Source of the DNA: an uncultured Armatimonadota bacterium
GTDB lineage: Bacteria > Armatimonadota > Fimbriimonadia > Fimbriimonadales > Fimbriimonadaceae
Direction: 5' to 3'
DNA length: 7,926 nt
NCBI GenBank assembly: GCA_946478935.1
Contig: CAMLEL010000097.1
Span: forward strand, 1 to 7,926
Below the pieces are notes generated by a model that worked only from the letters and a program-made list of their open reading frames with translations, was not told where the DNA came from and did no database searches. The translations under genes and the position numbers were made by a program. This document shows, one piece after another, positions 1 to 6,741 of this stretch (position 1 is the first letter of the stretch; the number at the start of each line of letters is the position of its first letter).

Positions 1-76
1 ATGCCTCGTAAATGTCAGCCGACAACGAATCAAGTGTTTGGCCGTTCCAATTCACACCGACAACGCGATCAGGCAA
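1..76 (-). CDS. Partial 5' end of an unidentified gene overlapping the tetR 3' end
   Basis: An open frame on the minus strand starts at a TTG (76-74) and runs without a stop off the left edge, giving about 25 residues that begin MPDRVVGVNWNGQTLD. A purine-rich AAGGAAG lies about 3 nt before the TTG inside the end of the regulator gene, a fair ribosome binding site. The start overlaps the regulator's stop codon by 8 bp, which suggests translational coupling. A GTG at 55-53 is an alternative start but has no clear Shine-Dalgarno. I do not recognise the protein, and too little is present to assign a domain. Genes placed right after a TetR gene on the same strand are often its targets, such as transporters or efflux components, but that is inference only. 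The open frame could also be chance, as it is short. Confidence 0.4.
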   Translation of the reverse strand, partial: MPDRVVGVNWNGQTLDSLSADIYEA

Positions 77-680
77 CCGCTTCCTTTTGAGTGGCGCCGC
101 GTACGAGCAGATCGACCATCATTGACAGCTGTTTTTCAATCTGGTCCGGATTGCCAAGTTCCTTGACGCTCAGGCTATAGGGAAGGAATGCATTGGTTGC
201 CTGAAGCATGATGGCCGAGGTGCCCATCGGATTCGAAATGTAAAACAGGCCCTTGTCCACCCCAAACTCCAATGCCTGACTGATCAGGTCTTGTTCGACA
301 AAGAAGTATTGGCGGCGACGCTCGATATAGGCGGGTCGGACAACCTCGAAAATCTCATCGAGGCTCTCATGATATTCAGCCACGGCGCGGACCCGGCTCA
401 TCACACGCTCCTTTAACATCAGCCTGAGCTTTTCGACGGCATCATAGCTTTCGGAGCAAAGTATCTCTTTCATCTTGATCTGAGCGGTCTCCACCACTCG
501 GCCGATGGACGAAAGCGCGACATCCTCTTTGTTCTTGAAATACAGATAGATGGTCCGCCGACCGACACGCGCCTCCTTGGCGATGTCTTCCATCGTCATC
601 TTCCGGAAACCATAGCGCGCCATGATGCGCTCGGTCGCATTCAGAATCTGATCTCTTGTCGTTAATTTCGTTCCGGCCAA
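69..680 (-). CDS. TetR/AcrR-family transcriptional regulator
   Basis: One-domain DNA-binding repressor type with a ligand-sensing C-terminal half, about 203 aa from this start, normal for the family. The N-terminal helix-turn-helix is clear: TRDQIL near residue 8, then RYGFRKMTMEDIAKEARVG and the recognition-helix signature RRTIYLYFKNKED up to about residue 53. The rest is helical and poorly conserved, as expected for an inducer-binding/dimerisation domain, so no ligand can be named. I prefer the TTG at 680-678 because a GGAG sits 8 nt upstream (692-689). The frame extends to a GTG at 719-717 (216 aa), but that start has no obvious Shine-Dalgarno and adds residues untypical of the family. The gene is divergent from the ctaA-ctaB fusion, with a shared control region between them, so it may regulate itself and the respiratory genes; this is inference. 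The family call is firm; start and target are not. Confidence 0.92.
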   Translation of the reverse strand: MAGTKLTTRDQILNATERIMARYGFRKMTMEDIAKEARVGRRTIYLYFKNKEDVALSSIGRVVETAQIKMKEILCSESYDAVEKLRLMLKERVMSRVRAVAEYHESLDEIFEVVRPAYIERRRQYFFVEQDLISQALEFGVDKGLFYISNPMGTSAIMLQATNAFLPYSLSVKELGNPDQIEKQLSMMVDLLVRGATQKEAVA

Positions 681-723
681 ATCATTCACTCCAGGAATAG
701 CAGCAATGCACGAATTCACGCAC

Positions 724-733
724 GTTGCGCAAC
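724..733. promoter_or_regulatory. Palindrome GTTGCGCAAC, candidate TetR operator
   Basis: This is a perfect 10-bp palindrome in the divergent intergenic region, just downstream of the predicted start of the minus-strand TetR transcript. TetR-family dimers bind palindromes near their own promoter, so the position suits an autoregulatory operator. Two other perfect 8-bp palindromes lie nearby: CATCGATG at 737-744, overlapping the likely transcription start, and GCAATTGC at 774-781, overlapping the -35 box. Half-sites GTTGC/GCAAC recur across the region. The palindrome is shorter than many characterised TetR operators, so the assignment is tentative. Confidence 0.3.
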
Positions 734-748
734 ATCCATCGATGCCCT

Positions 749-777
749 ATTCTACGCACATTTCCTTGAGAATGCAA
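749..777 (-). promoter_or_regulatory. Candidate sigma70-like promoter for the TetR gene
   Basis: Read on the minus strand, TTGCAT (777-772) is followed after exactly 17 nt by TAGAAT (754-749). The -10 matches the consensus at 5 of 6 positions and the -35 at 3 of 6. Transcription would start near 742, leaving a leader of about 20 nt to the GTG at 719 or about 60 nt to the preferred TTG at 680. I found no equally good promoter facing the ctaA-ctaB fusion in this region; the best plus-strand pair, TTGCGG with TATTGG around 791-818, is weak. Confidence 0.4.
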
Positions 778-787
778 TTGCTTCCGG

Positions 788-812
788 CAGTTGCGGGGCT
801 GACCCCAGTTGC
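788..812 (+). repeat. Direct repeat CAGTTGC flanking a short GC hairpin
   Basis: CAGTTGC occurs at 788-794 and again at 806-812, starts 18 bp apart. Between them GGGG (795-798) and CCCC (803-806) can pair across a CTGA loop. The element ends 25 nt before the TTG start of the ctaA-ctaB fusion, so it may be a regulator site or part of the 5' leader. The 18-bp period is close to two helical turns, which would put two bound proteins near the same DNA face. The repeats are short and could be chance. Confidence 0.25.
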
Positions 813-837
813 TATTGGTGATGATTCTTAGCCAAAC

Positions 838-2790
838 TTGATAGCGGATTCCTTGAAACCTAAAACCGCACTCTCCGATTCACGGGACCGAACAGCGACT
901 TCTCTTAGCCAGGCTGAAGAGCAGGTCGAACCCACGATTCTAAAGAATCTCGATAATCCAGACCCCTACCGCAAGAGTTCGCCCAAGTTCGTGAACTTTG
1001 CCTGGTTTGTCTTGATTTACAACCTGGCTGCGGTGGCTTGGGGCGTGTTCGTCCGGGCCAGCAAATCCGGCGACGGAGGCGGCGCGCAGTGGCCGATGCT
1101 CGATCTCTCTCATGAGCCGATGAACGGAGCTTTCGCCCGTCTGGTGGAAGGATCGCATCGTCTCTCGACCGCGCTTTGCGGATTGTTTGCAATCGCCCTG
1201 GTTGTCATGGCGGTCAGAAGTTTTCCGAAGGGTCATCAGGCACGGCTTTTCGCATGGGCAGCCCTGACGCTCACTCTTTTGGAGGGAGCGATCGGCGCAG
1301 CCTTGGTTTTATTTGAATTGGTGACGACCAACGACACCGCGGCACGCGCTGGCGTGATGTCATTCCATGTAATCTCCACGATGCTTCTGGTGACCTCGAT
1401 CGCGTTGTCTGCTTTAGCGGCGATGGGAGTCGGGAAGATCAACTTGAGAGGCCAAGGTGCGGTCCTTCCGCTGGGCCTGACGGTTTTTGCCGGCATTGCC
1501 GCCCTTGGAGTTACGGGTGCGATCAATGCATTGAGCCACACGCTGATGCCCGTTGCTGATGTGATGGCCCAAGCGAAGCGGGCCGACGCCCACTGGATGC
1601 AGCAGCTTCAGCCCCTGCACCCCTATTTGTCGTTTGGCGTTGGGCTCCTGCTATGTCTTTTTGTCGGGATGGCAGTACACCTTCGTCCCTCCGAGGCGCT
1701 GCGTAAGGCGAGTACGATCGCGGTTGCGACCTTTGCCGCCCAATTGCTGATGGGTTGGGTGAATGTGGAGCTGAACGCACCAATTTGGATGCAGATGGCC
1801 CACCTGGTACTGGGCGACGCCGTTTTCATTTCAACGGCAATAGCCCTGGCAATTGCGCTTCTTGACACTTCCCCGCGACGAGAAGGGACGCCCCAAGCGG
1901 GGCCAAGACATTCAATGCAGGAGTTGGTGAAAGCGTATGTTGCCTTGACCAAACCGCGTGTCATCTCGCTGTTGCTGTTCACCGCCGGTGCGGCCATGTT
2001 CGCAGCGGCAAGGGGCTGGCCGGGCCTGATTCCATTTTTGGCGGTCATGGTCGGCGGGTACCTGAGCGCCGGTGCTGCCAATACCATGAACATGGTGGTG
2101 GACCGTGACATCGATGAGCGGATGAAGCGAACCTCCACGCGACCGACCGTCACCCAGGCGATCTCGACCCCAGCGGCCATGCATTTTGCCCTGGCGTTAA
2201 CGATCGGCAGCTTCGCCGTCCTTTGGGCTGGCGGGAACTTGCTGGCGGCATTGATCGCCCTTGCCGGGCAAGCATTTTACGTGTGCGTCTACACGCTGTA
2301 TCTGAAGCGGCGGACTTGGCAAAACATTGTGATTGGCGGGGCCGCTGGCTCGGTGCCACCGATGGTGGGTTGGGCGGCCGTGACCGGATCCATCGATGCC
2401 ATGGCTTGGTGGATGTTCGCTTTGATATTCATTTGGACCCCTGTTCACTTTTGGGCGCTGGCTCTGCTACTGAAGGATGATTACGCAGAAGCCGGTGTTC
2501 CGATGCTTCCCGTGGCAAAAGGTGAGCGCGCGACGGTCAGTCAGATTTCGTTCTACACCGTTTTAACGGTTGCCTTGAGCCTTGTGCCATTCTTCACGGG
2601 GTGGGCCGGGATTGTATTTCTGATCGGCGCGATTCTGTGTGACGTCGTGTTGATTCGTCTTTGCGCCAAGCTTGTGAAACGCATCGAGCGGCCGCAGGCA
2701 AGCGCACTCTTTCACTACTCGATGCTGTATTTGGCGCTGCTTTTTTTGGTGCTGGCAGTGGATCAGAGGTGGTTGATTGGGAATTTCTAA
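838..2790 (+). CDS. ctaA-ctaB: Fused heme A synthase (CtaA/COX15) and heme O synthase (CtaB/COX10)
   Basis: Bifunctional 650-aa integral membrane protein for heme A synthesis. CtaB farnesylates protoheme IX to heme O, and CtaA oxidises the heme O methyl group to give heme A, the cofactor of aa3-type oxidases. Residues about 50-345 are the CtaA domain, with the four expected heme-ligand histidines: EGSHR (E104, H107), FH at H177, LHPYLS at H261 and AHLVLGD at H322. Residues about 360-650 are the CtaB prenyltransferase: LTKPR near 370, the prenyl-diphosphate motif N418-x3-D422-x3-D426, and KRRTWQNIVIGG followed by PP at 507-508. The loop normally written GCG..WP.C reads GDGGGAQWPML here, so the cysteine pair is absent. 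A hydrophilic N-terminal extension of about 50 residues precedes the first helix. The start is TTG at 838, after an in-frame stop at 829; TTG at 853, with a GGA 4 nt upstream, is an alternative, and no ATG occurs before the conserved core. Function is confident from both motif sets; such fusions are known in some lineages, for example Thermus. Confidence 0.95.
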   Translation: MIADSLKPKTALSDSRDRTATSLSQAEEQVEPTILKNLDNPDPYRKSSPKFVNFAWFVLIYNLAAVAWGVFVRASKSGDGGGAQWPMLDLSHEPMNGAFARLVEGSHRLSTALCGLFAIALVVMAVRSFPKGHQARLFAWAALTLTLLEGAIGAALVLFELVTTNDTAARAGVMSFHVISTMLLVTSIALSALAAMGVGKINLRGQGAVLPLGLTVFAGIAALGVTGAINALSHTLMPVADVMAQAKRADAHWMQQLQPLHPYLSFGVGLLLCLFVGMAVHLRPSEALRKASTIAVATFAAQLLMGWVNVELNAPIWMQMAHLVLGDAVFISTAIALAIALLDTSPRREGTPQAGPRHSMQELVKAYVALTKPRVISLLLFTAGAAMFAAARGWPGLIPFLAVMVGGYLSAGAANTMNMVVDRDIDERMKRTSTRPTVTQAISTPAAMHFALALTIGSFAVLWAGGNLLAALIALAGQAFYVCVYTLYLKRRTWQNIVIGGAAGSVPPMVGWAAVTGSIDAMAWWMFALIFIWTPVHFWALALLLKDDYAEAGVPMLPVAKGERATVSQISFYTVLTVALSLVPFFTGWAGIVFLIGAILCDVVLIRLCAKLVKRIERPQASALFHYSMLYLALLFLVLAVDQRWLIGNF

Positions 2791-2823
2791 GTTGACAGCA
2801 ATGTCTAGATTGGGCTTGGTAGA

Positions 2824-2851
2824 CTCATCCATGATTCCGTTCATGGACGAG
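2824..2851 (+). other. Stem-loop in the ctaAB-actA intergenic gap
   Basis: TCCATGA (2828-2834) and TCATGGA (2841-2847) form a perfect 7-bp inverted repeat with a 6-nt loop. After one A-C mismatch the stem continues with CTC (2824-2826) pairing GAG (2849-2851). No T-run follows, so it is not a classical intrinsic terminator. It could be an mRNA stabilising or processing element between the biosynthetic gene and the abundant ACIII subunits, or a dyad protein-binding site. The structure is visible; the role is inferred. Confidence 0.4.
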
Positions 2852-2859
2852 CCGGGGGC

Positions 2860-2881
2860 CCGATCCAACGAGCGATCGGAG
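2860..2881 (+). promoter_or_regulatory. actA ribosome binding site, partly inside a 6-bp hairpin
   Basis: GGAG at 2878-2881 lies 7 nt before the actA ATG and is a good Shine-Dalgarno. CCGATC (2860-2865) can pair with GATCGG (2874-2879) across an 8-nt loop, burying the first two bases of the GGAG. This could modestly limit actA translation unless the hairpin is opened. The Shine-Dalgarno is convincing; the regulatory meaning of the hairpin is speculative. Confidence 0.4.
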
Positions 2882-2888
2882 CAGCAAG

Positions 2889-3638
2889 ATGCCGCAGATT
2901 TTTAAACCTTCCGCCAATTACATTGCGCGAGCGAGCCTAATCCTTGGGTTGTTGTCGCCCGTGATTATCGGATACGCCGTCGCGGCGATCTCGCGTTCCC
3001 CGGTCAATACGAAAGTCCAGGTTCCGATCAATCAGCCGGTGCCGTTCAGTCATCAGCACCACGCTTACGAACTTGGCATCGACTGTCGTTACTGTCACAC
3101 TGCGGTTGAGAAGTCCCCAGAGGCAGGTTTCCCGGCGACCGAGACATGCATGAGCTGCCACTCACAGATTTGGACCAATTCTCCGCTGCTCAAGCCGATT
3201 CGTGATAGCTATGAGACTGGCACCCCGATCAAGTGGAACAAGGTCAACAAGGTTCCCGAGTTCGTTTACTTCAACCACTCGATTCATATCGCGCGCGGCA
3301 TCAACTGCAACACCTGTCACGGTCCGGTACAGCACCAGCACATCACCTACAAGGGCCAGTCTTTTCAGATGCAATGGTGCCTTGAGTGTCACCGTGCTCC
3401 TGAACGTTATTTGTACGAGGATCCCAAGAACCCGCAAATGACCCCACGCGAGCAAGTGTTCAACCTCTATTGGAAGTATCAATCAGGCGAAGAGTTGACC
3501 GGACGCGAACACAAGATCATTCAGGGCGAGTTCGACGGTACGAATGCCAAGGATGACAGGGAAGCCGGTAAGGAACTGCTTAAGAAATACGGGGTCAAGG
3601 TCCAGCAGCTTGCGGACTGCACGGTGTGCCACAACTAA
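2889..3638 (+). CDS. actA: Alternative complex III subunit ActA, pentaheme cytochrome c
   Basis: Membrane-anchored multiheme cytochrome c of 249 aa, the electron-transfer subunit that opens the usual actABCDEF order of ACIII. Five CxxCH heme c sites begin at C66 (CRYCH), C87 (CMSCH), C140 (CNTCH), C164 (CLECH) and C244 (CTVCH), matching the five-heme count known for ActA. A hydrophobic stretch at about 15-35 looks like an uncleaved N-terminal anchor placing the heme domain on the periplasmic side. QPVPFSHQHH before the first heme and FNHSIH near 128 provide histidines usual as distal ligands in this family. The last heme site is one residue from the C-terminus. It follows the ctaA-ctaB fusion by 98 bp and precedes actB by 18 bp, in the same direction. 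ATG at 2889 with GGAG 7 nt upstream is a clear start. The NrfD-type gene downstream and the fused actB rule out a generic nitrite-reductase cytochrome. Confidence 0.95.
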   Translation: MPQIFKPSANYIARASLILGLLSPVIIGYAVAAISRSPVNTKVQVPINQPVPFSHQHHAYELGIDCRYCHTAVEKSPEAGFPATETCMSCHSQIWTNSPLLKPIRDSYETGTPIKWNKVNKVPEFVYFNHSIHIARGINCNTCHGPVQHQHITYKGQSFQMQWCLECHRAPERYLYEDPKNPQMTPREQVFNLYWKYQSGEELTGREHKIIQGEFDGTNAKDDREAGKELLKKYGVKVQQLADCTVCHN

Positions 3639-3656
3639 TGTTCGGTTTGAGGGTTC

Positions 3657-6600
3657 ATGGAAGTTAACGATCAGAATCAGGGAAGATTGAACCTGGATGC
3701 GATCCGGGACCAGTTGGCGGGCCAATCTGGCAAGCGTTATTGGCGCAGCTTGGAAGAGGTTGCCGACACGCCTGAGTTCCAGTCATGGATGGACGATGAG
3801 TTTCCGCATCGTCGCACGCTGCTCGAAATCGATCGCCGGTCAATGCTCAAGGTTATGGGCGCATCGATCGCGTTCGCCGGCCTGAGCGGCTGCCGCAGCG
3901 TCTTCATGGATCAGGACAAAGCGGTGCCGTATGTTCGGCAGCCTGAGGAAGTCGTCCCCGGTAAGCCCCTGTTCTATGCGACGGCGATGCCGATGTCCGG
4001 ATATGGAGTAGGCGTACTCGTAGAGCAACACGAGGGTCGGCCGACGAAGATCGAGGGAAATCCGGACCATCCGGAAAGCCGCGGATCGAGCAGCGCGATC
4101 ATGCAAGCTTCGATTCTTTCCATGTACGATCCCGATCGGAGTCAGAACGTCTTCCAGGGCACCGACATCAGCACCTGGGAGGAGTACGATTCAACCATTC
4201 GCCAGGCGCTTAGAGATCAAAAAGCCACGGGCGGAGCTGGCATCCGAATCCTGACGGAGACGGTGGCATCGCCGCTCTTGAATTCAACCATCGCGGCATT
4301 CCAAAAAGCCTATCCGGCGGCTACCTGGCACTCCTGGGAGGCCATCGGCCGGGACAATTCAAGACTGGGCTCCGAAGCCGCTTTCGGTTTGGTGGTGAAT
4401 ACCACCTACGACTTCACTCGGGCCAAGGTCATTGTCTCGCTCGATTCCGACTTCCTGGTTTCTGGACCTGGAAACTTGCGGTACGCACGCGAATTCGCGG
4501 ATGGTCGGCGACTTGAGGCGACCGCCGGTGAGATGAATCGGCTCTACCAGTTTGAGAGCTTCCCGACCTTGACAGGCAGCAATGCGGACCACCGCTGGGG
4601 CATGAAAGCTTCTGAAATTGGCGGCGTGGCCGCAACCCTTGCGGGGATGTTGGGAATTGGCGGCGAAGGGACGACAGCGAACATGGATGTCGTTCGGAAA
4701 ATCGCAGATGACCTTCAGGCCAATCGCGGTGCGTCGATCGTGCTGGCTGGAGACCACCAACCAGCGGCTGTCCATCATTTGTGCCATCTGATCAACGAGG
4801 CGTTGGGCAACAACAGCCAGACTGTCTTTCACGGTCCACGTTTAGACTACGGCCCCGTGAATCAGCTTGAGTCGATCACGAACCTGACAAAGGCGTTGCA
4901 AGCCAAGAAGGTCGACCTGCTCCTCATTTTGGGTGGAAACCCGGCCTTTGACGCACCGGCGGATTTGGACTTCGCCAATATGATGTCGTTTGCCAAGTTG
5001 AAGGTTCGCCATGGGCTTTACTTCGACGAAACGAGTGCGAAATCAGATTGGCATTTGCCGCTGACCCACTTCCTTGAAGATTGGAGCGATGTGCGCGGCT
5101 ATGACGGCAGTGTCTCAATCATTCAGCCCCTTATCGCGCCCCTGTTCGAATCCAAGTCGCATGTCGAGGTTCTCAATCGGGCGCTCGGTAAAACCGCAGC
5201 TCCATTCGAGGTCCTACGGCAGAGCTATGCGACCTCGCTCGCTGGCAAAGCATGGGATTCAGCGTTGAACACCGGCGTCATTCCGAACACCAGTCAGACA
5301 GATCTTGCGGTGAGCGCCTCTGGTAGCCCGACCTCAATGCCGGCCGCTTCCACTGGCACGGAGTTGATCATCCGAGAGGACTCGCACGTCCTCGACGGTC
5401 GGTATGCCAACAACGGCTGGCTCCAAGAACTGCCCAAGCCGCTCTCGAAGATCACCTGGGATAACGCGATCCATATGAGCCCCTCAATGGCCCAATCGCT
5501 GGGCGTTCAGAGTGAAGATGAGGTTCAGGTAAGCGTTGGCGGAAAGGTGGTCAAGGGAGGCGCTTGGGTCATGCCGGGCCACCCAGATGGCGCCGTGACC
5601 GTTTTACTGGGTTATGGGCGCACGCATGGCGGAACGATTGCCACCAATGCTGGATTCAACGCCTATCCCTTGCGCAAGAGTGGCGGTCTTTCCTGGACCG
5701 GCGGAGCTGAACTAACGAAGACGGGCAAGATCTTTGCCCTCTCCACGGTCCAAATCCACCACGAAATGCGGGCTAGCGAGCGGATGCCGGAAGGAGCGCT
5801 CGACATCGTTCGGTCTGGCACGTTGGAAGATTGGCGGAAGGATCCGACTCTGACTCCTGAAAGTAAGCACCACTTCGAGGACGTGTCGATGTATCCGGAC
5901 AATGTCTTCGAATTCGACGGTCCCCAGTGGGGCATGACGATTGACTTGAATACGTGCATTGGATGCAATGCATGCGTCACCGCCTGCCAGGCCGAGAACA
6001 ACATCCCGGTTGTTGGCAAGGAACAAGTCAAGCGCGGTCGCGAACTACACTGGATTCGACTCGACCGATATTACGTTGGCGGTTTGGACCAGCCGACGGA
6101 AACCGTGCATCAGCCGGTCATGTGCCTCCATTGCGAGAAAGCTCCATGCGAGCCGGTTTGCCCAGTGGGTGCAACCGTGCACAGCCACGAAGGGCTGAAT
6201 CAGATGGTCTACAACCGCTGTGTGGGCACACGATACTGCTCCAACAACTGTCCCTATAAAGTCCGGCGGTTCAACTACCTGAACTATTCTGACAACCAGG
6301 ATCAGTTCATGGTCTCTTCGATGGATCACCCCTCGCCCGGGATCCCGATGACTGAGAAGAAGGTGATCATTCCGGGCAAGATCACGACCGAAAAGGTCAA
6401 CGGGCGAAGCTTGCTGAAGATGATCCAAAACCCGGATGTCACGGTGCGGGGTCGGGGAATCATGGAGAAGTGCACGTACTGCGTGCAGCGCATCAATGAT
6501 TCACGAATTGAGGCGAAGAAGCAGGGACGCGATGTCAAGGACGGCGAGATCGTCACCGCCTGTGAGCAGGCCTGTCCGACACGCGCGATCGTCTTTGGCA

Positions 6601-6740
6601 ACGTGGCAGACCGACAAAGTCGCGTCAGCAAGCTCAGAGCCGACAAGCGCAGCTATCTGCTGCTCGAAGAATTGAATACTCGACCGCGCACGAGCTATCT
6701 CGGCCGCGTTCGCAATCCGAATCCGGAGATCACGGCATAA
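3657..6740 (+). CDS. actB: Alternative complex III subunit ActB, Mo-enzyme-like and Fe-S fusion
   Basis: Large peripheral subunit (1027 aa) carrying electrons from the ActC quinol site to ActA. Residues 1-57 are a hydrophilic extension, followed by a twin-arginine signal (R60-R61, DRRSMLKVMG) and a hydrophobic run ending in the lipobox-like LSGC (C79), implying Tat export and possibly a lipid-anchored cysteine. Residues about 90-750 resemble a molybdopterin oxidoreductase (EGNPDHPESRG near 131; dinucleotide-binding-like fold from about 565). No N-terminal Fe-S cysteine motif is visible; in this family the domain is known to lack a molybdenum cofactor. The C-terminal ferredoxin-like part has cysteines at 767/770/773/777, 823/826/831/835, 855/861/865 and 939/942/969/973. 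These 15 ligands fit three [4Fe-4S] clusters plus one [3Fe-4S], as described for ACIII. Some lineages split ActB into two genes; here it is intact. The start at 3657 has GAGGG 3 nt upstream. actC follows after one base, suggesting translational coupling. Confidence 0.96.
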   Translation: MEVNDQNQGRLNLDAIRDQLAGQSGKRYWRSLEEVADTPEFQSWMDDEFPHRRTLLEIDRRSMLKVMGASIAFAGLSGCRSVFMDQDKAVPYVRQPEEVVPGKPLFYATAMPMSGYGVGVLVEQHEGRPTKIEGNPDHPESRGSSSAIMQASILSMYDPDRSQNVFQGTDISTWEEYDSTIRQALRDQKATGGAGIRILTETVASPLLNSTIAAFQKAYPAATWHSWEAIGRDNSRLGSEAAFGLVVNTTYDFTRAKVIVSLDSDFLVSGPGNLRYAREFADGRRLEATAGEMNRLYQFESFPTLTGSNADHRWGMKASEIGGVAATLAGMLGIGGEGTTANMDVVRKIADDLQANRGASIVLAGDHQPAAVHHLCHLINEALGNNSQTVFHGPRLDYGPVNQLESITNLTKALQAKKVDLLLILGGNPAFDAPADLDFANMMSFAKLKVRHGLYFDETSAKSDWHLPLTHFLEDWSDVRGYDGSVSIIQPLIAPLFESKSHVEVLNRALGKTAAPFEVLRQSYATSLAGKAWDSALNTGVIPNTSQTDLAVSASGSPTSMPAASTGTELIIREDSHVLDGRYANNGWLQELPKPLSKITWDNAIHMSPSMAQSLGVQSEDEVQVSVGGKVVKGGAWVMPGHPDGAVTVLLGYGRTHGGTIATNAGFNAYPLRKSGGLSWTGGAELTKTGKIFALSTVQIHHEMRASERMPEGALDIVRSGTLEDWRKDPTLTPESKHHFEDVSMYPDNVFEFDGPQWGMTIDLNTCIGCNACVTACQAENNIPVVGKEQVKRGRELHWIRLDRYYVGGLDQPTETVHQPVMCLHCEKAPCEPVCPVGATVHSHEGLNQMVYNRCVGTRYCSNNCPYKVRRFNYLNYSDNQDQFMVSSMDHPSPGIPMTEKKVIIPGKITTEKVNGRSLLKMIQNPDVTVRGRGIMEKCTYCVQRINDSRIEAKKQGRDVKDGEIVTACEQACPTRAIVFGNVADRQSRVSKLRADKRSYLLLEELNTRPRTSYLGRVRNPNPEITA

Positions 6741-6741
6741 A

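Noticed and set aside
788..812. The GGGG-CTGA-CCCC hairpin as a riboswitch or transcription attenuator
   Set aside because: A four-base-pair stem alone is too small, there is no alternative pairing with a T-run, and no known aptamer pattern is visible.
1623..2180. Long minus-strand open frame of 185 codons inside the ctaA-ctaB fusion
   Set aside because: It lies antisense to strongly conserved CtaA/CtaB codons, has no recognisable domain, and its composition follows the complement of the real gene. It is a shadow frame.
2792..2825. TTGACA at 2792-2797 as the -35 box of a separate act promoter
   Set aside because: The -35 is perfect, but the hexamer at 17-nt spacing is CTTGGT, and the nearest TA-type hexamer, TAGACT at 2820-2825, is 22 nt away. 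Without a credible -10 I do not call a promoter.
2824..2866. Rho-independent terminator after the ctaA-ctaB fusion
   Set aside because: The stem at 2824-2851 is followed by GC-rich sequence (CCGGGGGCCC) with no T-run, so the intrinsic-terminator pattern is missing.
4359..4832. Minus-strand open frame of 157 codons inside actB
   Set aside because: It is antisense to the conserved Mo-enzyme-like domain of ActB, with no motif or ribosome-site support. Other frames within actA, actB and actC were rejected for the same reason.
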